Source: Rhizobiales bacterium UBA1912 (GTDB lineage: Bacteria; Pseudomonadota; Alphaproteobacteria; Rhizobiales; Devosiaceae). Taken from it: DNA of 64,000 nt. Of this stretch, positions 34,425 through 43,618 are shown piece by piece. The translations under genes were made by a program, and so were the position numbers. Below the pieces are notes generated by a model that was given only the letters and a program-made list of their open reading frames with translations, ran no database searches and had not been told where the DNA came from. Within the stretch, counting starts at the first letter, position 1, and each line of letters begins with the position of its first letter. Location: contig DDGC01000019.1 in the NCBI GenBank assembly GCA_002337455.1, positions 163,123-227,122 on the forward strand. Direction: 5' to 3'.

Positions 34425-34901
34425 CTACGCAGCGTCTGCAGCCACCTTCATCGAAACGATCTTGTCCGGGTTGCGAACCGGCTCGCCCTTTTCAAGCTGA
34501 TCGACGATATCCATGCCCTCGATCACCTTGCCGAACACCGAATACTGGCCATTGAGCCAAGGCGCTTCGTCAAAGCAGATGAAGAACTGGGAATTGGCGG
34601 AATTGGGATTGGCCGAACGCGCTGCCGAAATCGTACCGCGCACATGCTTTTCCTGCGAAAATTCGGCCTTGAGGTCCGGCTTGTCCGAACCGCCCGTGCC
34701 GTTGCCCTTGGGACAGCCGACCTGCGCCATGAACCCGTCGATCACGCGATGGAACACGATCCCGTCGTAAAAGCCTTCGCGGGTCAGTTCTTTCATGCGC
34801 TCGACGTGGCTCGGAGCCAGGTCGGGACGCAATTCGATAACCACCGTCCCCTTGGACGTTTCCATGACGATGGTGTTTTCCGGATCCTTGATATCGGCCA
34901 T
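34425..34901 (-). CDS. ppiB: cytoplasmic cyclophilin
   Basis: 158 residues without a signal peptide. The cyclophilin markers are 'GTVVIELRPDLAPSHVERM', 'FYDGIVFHRVIDGFMAQVG' (catalytic Arg in FHRV), 'SANPNSANSQFFICFDEAPW' and 'NGQYSVFGKVIEGMD'. It catalyses proline cis-trans isomerisation. It is the paralogue of the anchored cyclophilin immediately upstream, probably a local duplication. Confidence 0.95.
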   Translation of the reverse strand: MADIKDPENTIVMETSKGTVVIELRPDLAPSHVERMKELTREGFYDGIVFHRVIDGFMAQVGCPKGNGTGGSDKPDLKAEFSQEKHVRGTISAARSANPNSANSQFFICFDEAPWLNGQYSVFGKVIEGMDIVDQLEKGEPVRNPDKIVSMKVAADAA

Positions 34902-34923
34902 GAGCGGCTTTTCCTTTTCTTGA

Positions 34924-35547
34924 TTATTGTGGTTCTGCAACGCGCAGAGAAACCATGATGTCGGGGTTGGCGACAGCGCCATTGGCGCTGGCGGGACCTT
35001 TTTCCAGCCCGTCGACAAGCTCCATCCCCGAAATGACAGTGCCGAACAGGGTGTATTGCCCGTTCAGGTGCGGCGAATCCGAAGTCACTATAAAGAACTG
35101 CGAATTGGCCGAGTTGGGATTGGCCGAACGAGCCATCCCCAGCGTCCCGCGAACAAAGGGTTCGTTGGAAAATTCGGCAGCCAGATCAGGCATTTCCGAA
35201 CCGCCCGAACCATTGCCGAGCGGATCGCCGGTCTGGGCCATGAACCCATCGATCACGCGATGGAACTTCAACCCGTCGTAAAAGCCCGAATTGGCCAGTT
35301 CGGTGATGCGCGCCACATGCTCGGGCGCCAAGTCGGGCCGAAGCGCTATGGTCACATCACCCGCTTCCAGCGTCAGCGTCGCAATCGGCGCATCTGCCGG
35401 CACTTCGGCTGGCGTCTGAGCCATGGCCGGGGTCTGCCCGAACGGCAGATAGGGCCATGCCACCATCGCGCCGAAAACGGCAACGAAAGCAAAAACGAGA
35501 AAGCCAACCACGCGGTTGGCCGGTTTGGCGGAATGATCAGCCATCAT
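34924..35547 (-). CDS. ppiA: membrane-anchored or periplasmic cyclophilin
   Basis: 207 residues. An N-terminal helix (about residues 13-34) is followed by a short linker ending AMAQ, which may be a signal-peptidase site or leave the protein anchored. The cyclophilin domain starts near residue 50: 'GLKFHRVIDGFMAQTG', 'SANPNSANSQFFIVTSDSP' and 'NGQYTLFGTVISG'. The start overlaps the coaD stop (ATGA). It probably acts on exported proteins. Confidence 0.93.
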   Translation of the reverse strand: MMADHSAKPANRVVGFLVFAFVAVFGAMVAWPYLPFGQTPAMAQTPAEVPADAPIATLTLEAGDVTIALRPDLAPEHVARITELANSGFYDGLKFHRVIDGFMAQTGDPLGNGSGGSEMPDLAAEFSNEPFVRGTLGMARSANPNSANSQFFIVTSDSPHLNGQYTLFGTVISGMELVDGLEKGPASANGAVANPDIMVSLRVAEPQ

Positions 35548-36032
35548 GTCTCCAGAAGTTTGAGCACGGCACGCGGCACGAAGGGAGCAACGTCGCCCCC
35601 CATCTCCGCTATCTGGCGCACCAGAGTTGCCGAAATATGGCGCACATAGGGGCTCGAAGGCACAAACACCGTCTGAATGTCCGGCGCCATCTGGGCGTTC
35701 ATGCCCACCATCTGCATTTCGTAATTGTAATCGGTCGTATCGCGCAGTCCGCGAATGACCATGCCCGCTCCGCACCGCTGGGCAGCCTGGACCATCAGGC
35801 CGTCGAATTCGACGATCTCGATGGCGACGCCCTTGCGTGTTCCAATAGCGCCCGCAGTTTCCGCAAGCAGGTCGCGCCGCTGGTCCGCGGTCAGCATCGG
35901 CTTTTTGGCCGCATGCACTCCGATGCCGACAATCAGCTTGTCGACGAGTTTGCACGCCCGCTCGATCACATCGAGATGGCCATTGGTCACCGGATCGAAC
36001 GATCCGGGGTAAAATCCCACACGCTCAGTCAT
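35544..36032 (-). CDS. coaD: phosphopantetheine adenylyltransferase
   Basis: 162 residues. The nucleotidyltransferase motif 'GFYPGSFDPVTNGHLDVI' (T/HxGH at residues about 15-18), 'RGLRDTTDYNYEMQM' and 'ISATLVRQIAEMGGD' are clear. It makes dephospho-CoA from ATP and 4'-phosphopantetheine. It lies in the gyrA-coaD-cyclophilin-queA-tgt order known from related genomes, here with an exporter gene inserted after gyrA. Confidence 0.96.
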   Translation of the reverse strand: MTERVGFYPGSFDPVTNGHLDVIERACKLVDKLIVGIGVHAAKKPMLTADQRRDLLAETAGAIGTRKGVAIEIVEFDGLMVQAAQRCGAGMVIRGLRDTTDYNYEMQMVGMNAQMAPDIQTVFVPSSPYVRHISATLVRQIAEMGGDVAPFVPRAVLKLLET

Positions 36033-36044
36033 TTGCGGTTTTTG

Positions 36045-36665
36045 TCACGCCCGGCGCTGGAGCGCAAGCCAGATGCCGCCGCCGATCAAGACCGCGCCCG
36101 AAACGCGGTTGACCAGCCGCACGCGCGCCGCATTGATCCAATGGCGCATCTGCCCGGCCAGAACAGCATAAACAGAATCGCTCAGCGTCGTCGCCAGCAT
36201 GAAGATCCCGCCCAGCACCAGAATCTGCGGCAGCGCTGCCCCATTGGCCACAACGAACTGCGGCAGGAACGCCCCAAACATCAGCAATGCCTTGGGATTG
36301 GACCAGATAACCACAAAGCCCTGAACCACATAGCCGCGCAGGCTCCTGTGCCGTTCCGCCTCCAAAGCCTCGATCTCGCCGCTGGAGCGCAACATGCGAT
36401 AGCCCAGCCAGACAAGATAGGCCGCACCCATCAGCTTGATCCAGTCAAAGGCCCAGCCCATGAGGCTCATCACGGCCTCAAGGCCAAAGGCAACCACCAG
36501 GATCATCGAGATCAAGCCAAGCTGCGTGCCCAGTATGATCGCCATCCCGGCCATCGTCCCGCGCGACAAGGCGCTGGCGATAATGACCGTTACGGTCGGG
36601 CCGGGAACAACTGCAATGAAAAACGACGCGGCGAGAAAAGCGAGAAGCGAGGTCATATCGGGCAT
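36045..36665 (-). CDS. LysE/RhtB-family amino-acid exporter
   Basis: The 206-residue protein has six helices. The N-terminal 'FIAVVPGPTVTVIIASALSRG' (PGP motif near residue 23) and the 'WSNPKALLMFGAFLPQFV' motif define the RhtB family. It exports an amino acid or derivative by proton antiport. The substrate is unknown. It lies 73 bases after gyrA, with a large palindrome between, and 12 bases before coaD. Confidence 0.9.
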   Translation of the reverse strand: MPDMTSLLAFLAASFFIAVVPGPTVTVIIASALSRGTMAGMAIILGTQLGLISMILVVAFGLEAVMSLMGWAFDWIKLMGAAYLVWLGYRMLRSSGEIEALEAERHRSLRGYVVQGFVVIWSNPKALLMFGAFLPQFVVANGAALPQILVLGGIFMLATTLSDSVYAVLAGQMRHWINAARVRLVNRVSGAVLIGGGIWLALQRRA

Positions 36666-36694
36666 GGCACCCTCCGGAAAACATCACCTCAGCT

Positions 36695-36730
36695 AGCCAT
36701 GGCCCGAAGTCTCTGACAAGGGCCATGGCT
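36695..36730. promoter_or_regulatory. 11-bp perfect inverted repeat between gyrA and the exporter gene
   Basis: AGCCATGGCCC (36695-36705) and GGGCCATGGCT (36720-36730) are perfect complements around a 14-base loop, nine bases after the gyrA stop on the minus strand. It could be the gyrA terminator (no T-run) or an operator for the exporter gene. Confidence 0.5.
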
Positions 36731-36738
36731 GCCTTCGA

Positions 36739-39492
36739 TCACTCTTCGCTCGGCGGTGCCTCGGCGCCGTCTTCAGGCTCCTCGCCCTCTTCGGCTTCCG
36801 GCTCGGTAATGCGTTCGACCGACACCACCTTTTCATCGGTTGCGGTCCGGAAGATGGTAACGCCCTGGCTCGACCGCCCCACGATGCGGATGCCGTCGAC
36901 CGGCACCCGGATCACCTGCCCGCCATTGGTCACCAGCATGAGCTGGTTTTCGTCTTCCACAGGGAACGAGCCGACCAGGCTGCCATTGCGGGCATTGACT
37001 GCCATGGCAACGATGCCCTTGCCGCCTCGTCCGGTCACCCGGTACTCGAACGACGACGTCCGCTTGCCAAAACCCTTTTCCGAGATGGTCAGGACGAACT
37101 GCTCGGCGGCGCTCATAGAGGCATAACGCTCCTGATCGAGCGGCGCATCGCCCGCGACCTCTTCGTCAGCCTCTGCGGCGTCCGCGGTCTCGTCGGTTTC
37201 ACCGCGCACGGCGCGGCTCATCTTGATATAGGCCGCACGCTCTTCCGCCGAAGCATCGAAATGCCTCAGGATCGACATGGCGATGACCTCGTCGCCCTTT
37301 GCCAGATTGATGCCGCGCACACCGGTCGAATCCCGCCCCTTGAACACACGCACATCGGTAATCGCAAACCGGATGCACTGGCCCTTGGTCGTGGTGAGGA
37401 GGATATCGTCGCTTTCCGATGCCGTCTCGACGCCAACGATGCCATCGCCCTCATCGAGCTTCATGGCGATCTTGCCGTTTTGGCGCACTTCGACAAAGTC
37501 GGAAAGCTTGTTGCGGCGCACGTTGCCCTTCGTCGTGACGAACATCACATCAAGGCTCGCCCAGCTTTCCTCGTCCTCGGGCAGCGGCATGATCGATGTG
37601 ATGCGCTCGCCATCTTCAAGCGGCAGCATGTTGATCAGCGCCTTGCCCCGCGCCTGCGGCGCAGCCACCGGCAAGCGCCAGACCTTCATCTTGTAAACGA
37701 TACCGCGCGACGAAAAGAACAGCACTGGCGTGTGCGTATTGGCGACGAACAACCGTGCAACGAAATCCTCGTCGCGCGTCGACATGCCCGAACGCCCCTT
37801 GCCGCCCCGGCGCTGGGCGCGATAGGTCGAAAGCGGCACGCGTTTGATGTAACCGGCATGCGAGACGGTCACCACCATGTCTTCGCGCGCGATCAGATCT
37901 TCGTCGTCGAGATCGCCGGCGAACTCATCGATCTGGGTCATGCGCGGCGTCGCGTACTGTTCCTTGATCTCGTTGAGTTCGTCGCGAATGATGCCCAGAA
38001 CCCGCTCGCGAGAGCGCAGGATATCGAGATAATCCTTGATCTGCTCGCCAAGCGCGTTGAGTTCGTCGCCGATTTCGTTCCGGCCAAGCGCCGTCAGCCG
38101 CGACAGGGTCAGCGCCAGAATGGCCCGCGCCTGCTCGTCGGAAAGCTTGAAGGTGCCATCCTCGTTGATCTGGTGGCGCGGATCGTCGATCAGCCCGATC
38201 AGATCCATAACGTCCGAGGCCGGCCAATCGCGTTCCAGCAGCTTCTGGCGCGCGGTCGCGGGGTCCGGCGATGAGCGGATAAGGCGAATGACCTCGTCCA
38301 CATTGTTGACGGCGACCAGGAGCCCGACCAGCACATGGGCCCGGTCGCGGGCCTTGTTGAGCAGGAACCGCGTGCGCCGCGTGATGACCTCTTCGCGGAA
38401 GCGCAAAAACGCCTGCAGGATCGACTGCAGGTTCATCAGCTCCGGCTTGCCACCGTTGAGCGCCACGAAATTGCAGCCGAACGACGTCTGCAGCATCGAG
38501 TAGCGATAGAGCTGGTTGAGCACGACATCGGCCACGGCATCTCGCTTGAGCTCGATCACCACCCGCATGCCCTGGCGGTCGGATTCGTCGCGAATATCGG
38601 CGATGCCTTCGATGCGCTTGTCGCGCACCATCTCGGCGATCTTTTCGATCATCGTCGCCTTGTTCACCTGGTAGGGAATCTCGTGAACGATCAGCGCTTC
38701 GCGTTCCTTGCGAACCTCCTCGGTCGTAACCCGTCCGCGCATCAGCACCGAGCCGCGGCCCGTCTCATAGGCAGACCGGATCCCCGACTTGCCGATGATG
38801 ATGCCCGCCGTCGGAAAGTCCGGCCCGGGGATGATTTCCATCAACTCCTCGACGGTGATGTCGGCATTGTCCATCATGGCCAGACACGCGTCGATCACCT
38901 CGCCCAGATTGTGGCTGGGAATGTTTGTGGCCATGCCCACGGCGATGCCGCCGCCGCCATTGACGATCAGGTTCGGAAAGCGTGCCGGCAGAACCGTCGG
39001 TTCGCGCTCGCTTGAATCATAGTTGTCGCGGAAATCGACGGTATCCTTGTCGAGATCGTCGAGAAGCGACCCCGTGACCTTTTCCATACGCGCTTCGGTG
39101 TAGCGCATAGCAGCCGGCATATCGCCGTCGACCGAGCCGAAGTTCCCCTGCCCGTCGATGAGCTTGACGCGCATCGAAAAGGTCTGCGCCATGCGCACCA
39201 AGGACATATAGACCGCATCGTCGGAATGCGGGTGATATTTACCGATAACATCACCGACCACACGGGCCGATTTGCGATAGGGCTTGTTATGCTCGTAACC
39301 CTGCTCGTGCATCGAAAAGAGGATGCGGCGATGCACGGGCTTGAGCCCGTCGCGCACGTCGGGCAGCGCCCGGCTCACGATCACGCTCATCGCGTAATCG
39401 AGGTAGGATTTGCGCATCTCGTCGGTTATCGAGATCGGGTGGATGTCGGAAGGCAACATGCTGCCCGCGTCATCTTCTGGCGTATCTGTCAC
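36739..39492 (-). CDS. gyrA: DNA gyrase subunit A with atypical quinolone-pocket residues
   Basis: 917 residues. The catalytic tyrosine is in 'AAMRYTEARM', and the GyrA box 'QRRGGKG' (near residue 570) confirms gyrase rather than topoisomerase IV. The six-bladed C-terminal wheel carries an acidic insertion near residues 780-815, as in many alphaproteobacteria, and an acidic tail ends the protein. The segment corresponding to E. coli residues 78-94 reads HPHSDDAVYMSLVRMAQ, with Asp at position 83 and Met at 87 in E. coli numbering (this protein's residues 92 and 96). It introduces negative supercoils with GyrB. Confidence 0.97.
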   Translation of the reverse strand: MTDTPEDDAGSMLPSDIHPISITDEMRKSYLDYAMSVIVSRALPDVRDGLKPVHRRILFSMHEQGYEHNKPYRKSARVVGDVIGKYHPHSDDAVYMSLVRMAQTFSMRVKLIDGQGNFGSVDGDMPAAMRYTEARMEKVTGSLLDDLDKDTVDFRDNYDSSEREPTVLPARFPNLIVNGGGGIAVGMATNIPSHNLGEVIDACLAMMDNADITVEELMEIIPGPDFPTAGIIIGKSGIRSAYETGRGSVLMRGRVTTEEVRKEREALIVHEIPYQVNKATMIEKIAEMVRDKRIEGIADIRDESDRQGMRVVIELKRDAVADVVLNQLYRYSMLQTSFGCNFVALNGGKPELMNLQSILQAFLRFREEVITRRTRFLLNKARDRAHVLVGLLVAVNNVDEVIRLIRSSPDPATARQKLLERDWPASDVMDLIGLIDDPRHQINEDGTFKLSDEQARAILALTLSRLTALGRNEIGDELNALGEQIKDYLDILRSRERVLGIIRDELNEIKEQYATPRMTQIDEFAGDLDDEDLIAREDMVVTVSHAGYIKRVPLSTYRAQRRGGKGRSGMSTRDEDFVARLFVANTHTPVLFFSSRGIVYKMKVWRLPVAAPQARGKALINMLPLEDGERITSIMPLPEDEESWASLDVMFVTTKGNVRRNKLSDFVEVRQNGKIAMKLDEGDGIVGVETASESDDILLTTTKGQCIRFAITDVRVFKGRDSTGVRGINLAKGDEVIAMSILRHFDASAEERAAYIKMSRAVRGETDETADAAEADEEVAGDAPLDQERYASMSAAEQFVLTISEKGFGKRTSSFEYRVTGRGGKGIVAMAVNARNGSLVGSFPVEDENQLMLVTNGGQVIRVPVDGIRIVGRSSQGVTIFRTATDEKVVSVERITEPEAEEGEEPEDGAEAPPSEE

Positions 39493-39702
39493 GATGCTCG
39501 TTCTGCACTGATTCTGCTGGCACTGGGTTTATTCGATTCCGAATGCAGATGCCAGTTTTGCACGCCATCATGACGTCATACAGGCACAGTTTTCTTGCAC
39601 CTGACCCCCAATGAGATCGATTACAGAATAAGGCTTGCCCAAAATCGCCCAATCGGTTGAATGTAACACAACAAACAGCCCTTTTTTTGAGTGTGGATTC
39701 CC
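39493..39702. promoter_or_regulatory. divergent gyrA / MFS intergenic region
   Basis: About 210 bases, relatively AT-rich, with AACACAACAAACAG and a seven-T run just before the MFS gene. It must hold the gyrA promoter. I see no palindrome worth naming. Confidence 0.4.
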
Positions 39703-40893
39703 ATGTCCGATCTGGCGACGTCCCGTGGCTCCGTGCCGCTCTATTTCGGCGTACGCGGCGACCGTCTTGCGGTCTCGACACTGTTTCTGGTCAACGGCTT
39801 TCTCGTGGGGAGCTGGGCACCAAAAATCCCGGTCCTCATGAACCGCCTCGCCATAACCGAATCGATCATGGGTCTTCTGATCCTCGTTTTCGGCCTTGGA
39901 TCGATTGTCATGATGCCGGTGATCGGCGCCCTGACGGCAAAGCACGGCTCCGCGCCGCTGCTCAAGCCGGCAACCCTTGCCCTGCTGCCCATGCTGTTCC
40001 TGCTCACGCTGGCGCCCGAACTGTTTACCACTGCCGTGGTGATTTTCGCGTTTGGCGGCCTCGTCGGCGGCATGGATGTGGCAATGAACACAAATGCCGT
40101 GGCCGTGGAAAAGCGCATGAAGCGCGCCATCATGTCGTCATGCCATGGCTTTTGGAGTCTTGGTGCGCTGCTCGGCGCAGCATTGGGCGGCGTCCTGCTC
40201 GGTTCGCTGGGCGAAATCGCTCACGGCCTCATTGTGACGGTTCTAGCAACGGCCGGCGCCCTTTTCGCCCTCCCGCTTCTCGCCCAGGATCAGCCCACGC
40301 CCGAAGCCAAGGCGGCAACGCCACTCAAATTCCCGCGGTCGCCCCTGCCCTATCTGGTGGGCATCATGGCGCTGTTCTCGATGATACCCGAAGGGGCCAT
40401 TCTCGATTGGTCGGCATTGTTTCTGCAGCAGGAGCACGGGGCCAGCATCGAACTCGCAGCGCTCGGCTTCGCCGCATTTTCCGCCACCATGGCCATCATG
40501 CGCTTTGCCGGCGATGCCATCCGGCAGAGGCTGGGCGCCGTGCTCACCCTGCGCATCTGCGGCGGCTTTGCCCTGACCGGCATGATGCTGGCCGCGCTGG
40601 CTCCAGAACCCGAACTCGCCATCCTGGGCTTTGCCATTGCCGGCATCGGCATTTCCAATATCGTCCCCATCGCCTTCTCGGCGGCCGGAAATCTCCCTGG
40701 TGTCCCCTCGGGCATCGGGCTGTCGATTGTCACGGTCATGGGCTATTCGGGGATTCTGATTGCCCCCTCGGCCATCGGGTTCATCGCCGAGCATACCGGC
40801 TTTTCTCCGGTCCTGATGGGCACTGCGGCATTGGTTCTCGTCACGCTTGGCCTCTCGCGTCTGGCGCGATACGCCAATTTCAGCGCCGAATAG
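39703..40893 (+). CDS. MFS transporter (YbjJ-like)
   Basis: The 396-residue protein has 12 helices. 'FLVNGFLVGSWAPKIPVLMN' in helix 1, 'GGMDVAMNTNAVAVEKRMKR', 'MSSCHGFWSLGALLGA' and 'EGAILDWSALFL' are features of the YbjJ branch of the sugar/unknown MFS carriers. The substrate is unknown. ATG 39703 is preferred; a GTG at 39691 would add four residues. It stands alone on the plus strand before the host-attachment gene. Confidence 0.88.
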   Translation: MSDLATSRGSVPLYFGVRGDRLAVSTLFLVNGFLVGSWAPKIPVLMNRLAITESIMGLLILVFGLGSIVMMPVIGALTAKHGSAPLLKPATLALLPMLFLLTLAPELFTTAVVIFAFGGLVGGMDVAMNTNAVAVEKRMKRAIMSSCHGFWSLGALLGAALGGVLLGSLGEIAHGLIVTVLATAGALFALPLLAQDQPTPEAKAATPLKFPRSPLPYLVGIMALFSMIPEGAILDWSALFLQQEHGASIELAALGFAAFSATMAIMRFAGDAIRQRLGAVLTLRICGGFALTGMMLAALAPEPELAILGFAIAGIGISNIVPIAFSAAGNLPGVPSGIGLSIVTVMGYSGILIAPSAIGFIAEHTGFSPVLMGTAALVLVTLGLSRLARYANFSAE

Positions 40894-40926
40894 TCTCCAA
40901 GGAACTCACGTTGACGTCGCCCGTTC

Positions 40927-40951
40927 CCTGTTCGAATATCAAGAGAACAGG
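40927..40951 (+). promoter_or_regulatory. hairpin overlapping the ribosome-binding site of the host-attachment gene
   Basis: CCTGTTC (40927-40933) pairs with GAACAGG (40945-40951), eleven-base loop. The 3' arm contains the first bases of the AGGAG (40949-40953) that lies before ATG 40960, so folding would partly hide the ribosome-binding site. Confidence 0.45.
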
Positions 40952-40959
40952 AGCCACCC

Positions 40960-41415
40960 ATGCAGGAAATGGATTTCAAGGTCGACAATAAGGTCTGGGT
41001 GCTGGTCGCCGATGGCGAAAAAGCTCTGTTCTTTGAAAACACAGGGACGCGGAAAACCCCGGTTTTCAAGGTGGTCCGGGAAATGGAACAGGACAACCCA
41101 CCAACGCGGGAACAGGGCACCGACGCTCCCGGGCGCATGTATGACGGTGGACAGAACCAGAAGAGCGCGATGGAGCCAACCGATTGGCATCGGCTTGCCG
41201 AGGAGCGCTTTGCCAAGGATGCCGCAGAACTGCTCTATAAGTTCGCCAACGAAAATCGCTACAAGCAAATCGTTTTGTGCGCCGCGCCCCGGGTTCTCGG
41301 TGAACTGCGCAAGGAACTGCACGCCATGGTCACCGATCGCGTTATCGGCGAGGTCCCCAAGACCTTGACCAATCATCCCGTGGATCAGATCGAACGCATT
41401 CTCAGCGCGGGCTAG
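40960..41415 (+). CDS. host-attachment-protein family (COG5622)
   Basis: 151 residues. 'VWVLVADGEKALFFENTG', 'REQGTDAPGRMYDGGQNQKSAMEPTDWHRLAEERFAKD' (cited by position, about residues 50-87) and 'VLCAAPRVLGELRKELH' identify the family named for its requirement in host attachment in Agrobacterium. The fold resembles the eRF1 middle domain of stress-linked release-factor-like proteins. There is no export signal, so the literal attachment role is doubtful. It is followed after five bases by a YihY-type gene. Confidence 0.85.
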   Translation: MQEMDFKVDNKVWVLVADGEKALFFENTGTRKTPVFKVVREMEQDNPPTREQGTDAPGRMYDGGQNQKSAMEPTDWHRLAEERFAKDAAELLYKFANENRYKQIVLCAAPRVLGELRKELHAMVTDRVIGEVPKTLTNHPVDQIERILSAG

Positions 41416-41420
41416 TCACA

Positions 41421-42359
41421 GTGACCCGTTCGGCGCATCACGCGCACAATCCCTTCGCCCTCACTTTGCGCGACTGGAAGCACGTCGTCATCCATACCGC
41501 AAAGACCATGAGCGAAAAGGACATGTCCCTGCGTTGCGCCGGGGTCGCCTTTTACGGCTTCCTGTCGATCTTTCCCGCCATCGGGATCGTCGTGTCGCTA
41601 GTCGGCATTCTCGGCGACTATGGCGCCCTGCGGGCCGAGATCGACAGGTTTTCCGACATCATGCCGGCCATCGCCTATTCGCTCATCGCTACCCAGCTCG
41701 ATTCATTCATGAATCAGGATCAGGCGGGGTTCGGCGTGGGGCTGGCCATCTCGATAGTGGTCATTCTCTGGAGTAGTTCGCGCGGCGTCGATGCCCTCCT
41801 GCACGCCACCTCGGTCGCCTACGGCGAAACGTCGGATCGGGGCTTTTTCATCTCGGTCCTCGTGGCTTTTGCCACAACGGTTCTCGGCGCGCTCTTTCTG
41901 GTGGTGGCCCTCACGCTCATCGCCGCAATCCCGATCTTCACCCGCTTTTCCCCTATTCCGGGCACCGGCGAACAACTGGCCCTGCTGTTGCGCTGGCCAG
42001 CTCTCCTCGCCCTGGCCGTGGTCGCCTTTGCGCTGATTTACCGCTACGCACTCAACCGCCGGGGAGCCAAACTGCGCTGGATCTGGCCTGGAGCAACCCT
42101 CGCCGCACTCGTCTGGATAGCGGCCTGCCTGCTGTTTTCGCTTTATGTCGAATATTTCGGCGAGTTCGAGGCCACGTTCGGCTCACTGGCCGCCGCGGTC
42201 GTCATGCTGTTCTGGATGTTCATTTCCGCGCAGATTTTCGTCTTTGGCGCCGCGCTCAATGCCGGCCTCGAACTCCGCAGCGCAGTGGACAGCACAATCG
42301 GCCCGGATCGCCCCATGGGAAAACGCGGCGCTTACGTTGCCGATAATGTCGAAACATAA
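41421..42359 (+). CDS. YihY/virulence-factor BrkB-family membrane protein
   Basis: The 312-residue inner-membrane protein starts at GTG and has six helices. 'LRCAGVAFYGFLSIFPAIGIVVSLVGI' (cited by position, about residues 35-61), 'WSSSRGVDALLHATSVAY' and 'YALNRRGAKLRWIWPGATLAALVW' are typical. The family was once annotated as ribonuclease BN, but its real role is unsettled. It is co-transcribed with the host-attachment-family gene. Confidence 0.9.
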   Translation: MTRSAHHAHNPFALTLRDWKHVVIHTAKTMSEKDMSLRCAGVAFYGFLSIFPAIGIVVSLVGILGDYGALRAEIDRFSDIMPAIAYSLIATQLDSFMNQDQAGFGVGLAISIVVILWSSSRGVDALLHATSVAYGETSDRGFFISVLVAFATTVLGALFLVVALTLIAAIPIFTRFSPIPGTGEQLALLLRWPALLALAVVAFALIYRYALNRRGAKLRWIWPGATLAALVWIAACLLFSLYVEYFGEFEATFGSLAAAVVMLFWMFISAQIFVFGAALNAGLELRSAVDSTIGPDRPMGKRGAYVADNVET

Positions 42360-42401
42360 AGTGCGGTAAGGAAAGCTGCAGACTTTTTCGGTTCGACCGC
42401 C

Positions 42402-43604
42402 TCAGCCGGAAAGTACCGTGTCGAACACCTCCAGCGCATTGTCGATCTGCTCTTTGGTGATCACCAGCGGCGGTGCGATGCGGATCGTATCGGTGTGGGT
42501 GTCCTTGGCCAATATGCCATGCTCCTTGAGCGTATGGCAGAAATGACGCGCCCCACCTGCCTCGGGGTGCAAATCGACCGCCAGCATAAGCCCCCGTCCC
42601 CGCACCGAGCGGATATGGTTCGACTTGATGCTGGCCAGCCCATCGAGAAAATAGGGGCCGAGCGCCGCCGCATTTTCGATCATTCCCTCTTCGGTCAAAA
42701 CCCGCAGCGCCGCCCGCGCCACAGCACATGCCAGCGGATTGCCCCCGAAGGTCGAACCATGCTGGCCGGGCTGGAGCACCCCAAGCACCTCGGAATTGGA
42801 GAGCACAGCCGAAACCGGATAAAATCCGCCCGAAAGCGCCTTGCCGAGCAGGGTCACGTCGGCCTCAATTCCTTCGTGCTGTTCGGCCAGCAGCTTTCCC
42901 GTCCGGCCAAGCCCTGTTTGAATTTCGTCTAATATAAGCGTGACATTATTATCGGTGCACAGCTGCCGCACGCGTCGAAAATACCCCTCGGGCGGAATGA
43001 TGACCCCAGCTTCCCCCTGGATCGGCTCGACCAGAAACCCGACGGTGTTGGGCGTAATCGCCTTTTCCAGCGCATCGGCATCGCCGAACGGTATGATCCG
43101 GAACCCCGGAGCAAACGGCCCAAACCCGTTTCGTGCATCAGGATCAGTAGAAAACCCTACAATCCCCATGGTCCGCCCATGGAAATTGTTGGCGCACACG
43201 ATGATTTCGGCCTTGTCCTTTTCGACGCCCTTGACCTCGTAGCCCCATTTGCGCACCGCCTTGATGGCGCTCTCGACGGCTTCGGCGCCGGTATTCATCG
43301 GCAACACCTTGTGCGAGCCGGTCAGTTCCGCGATCTCCTGGTAGAACAGCGCCAGCTGGTCGTTGTGAAAGGCCCGTGACGTCAGGGTCAGCTTTTTCGC
43401 CTGTTCAACCATCGCTTCGAGGATTTTGGGGTGGCAGTGCCCCTGATTGACCGCCGAATAGGCCGACAGGCAATCGAGGTACTGCTTGCCGTCCACATCG
43501 TAAACGAACACACCTTCGCCGCGCACCAGCGCGACATCGAGCGGCTTGTAATTGTGTGCGCCCAGCGTCTGTTCCAGCGCGATAAGATCTTCGGTCAGTG
43601 CCAT
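42402..43604 (-). CDS. rocD: ornithine-oxo-acid aminotransferase
   Basis: The 400-residue PLP enzyme starts at ATG 43604. It shows 'ALVRGEGVFVYDVDGKQYLD', 'YSAVNQGHCHPKI', 'NTGAEAVESAIKAVRKW', 'LILDEIQTGLGRTGKLLA' and 'LGKALSGGFYPVSAVL' (the PLP lysine). These match ornithine aminotransferase better than acetylornithine aminotransferase. It makes glutamate semialdehyde from ornithine. It follows arginase by 14 bases, forming an arginine-degradation operon. Confidence 0.93.
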   Translation of the reverse strand: MALTEDLIALEQTLGAHNYKPLDVALVRGEGVFVYDVDGKQYLDCLSAYSAVNQGHCHPKILEAMVEQAKKLTLTSRAFHNDQLALFYQEIAELTGSHKVLPMNTGAEAVESAIKAVRKWGYEVKGVEKDKAEIIVCANNFHGRTMGIVGFSTDPDARNGFGPFAPGFRIIPFGDADALEKAITPNTVGFLVEPIQGEAGVIIPPEGYFRRVRQLCTDNNVTLILDEIQTGLGRTGKLLAEQHEGIEADVTLLGKALSGGFYPVSAVLSNSEVLGVLQPGQHGSTFGGNPLACAVARAALRVLTEEGMIENAAALGPYFLDGLASIKSNHIRSVRGRGLMLAVDLHPEAGGARHFCHTLKEHGILAKDTHTDTIRIAPPLVITKEQIDNALEVFDTVLSG

Positions 43605-43618
43605 GGTCTTCCCCTCGA

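Noticed and set aside
33336..34958. 540-codon open frame antisense to queA and ppiB
   Set aside because: Spans two genes on the opposite strand plus a REP palindrome, with a composition typical of shadow frames.
42402..43604. Acetylornithine aminotransferase (argD)
   Set aside because: N-terminal and motif sequences fit ornithine aminotransferase better, and the gene is coupled to arginase.
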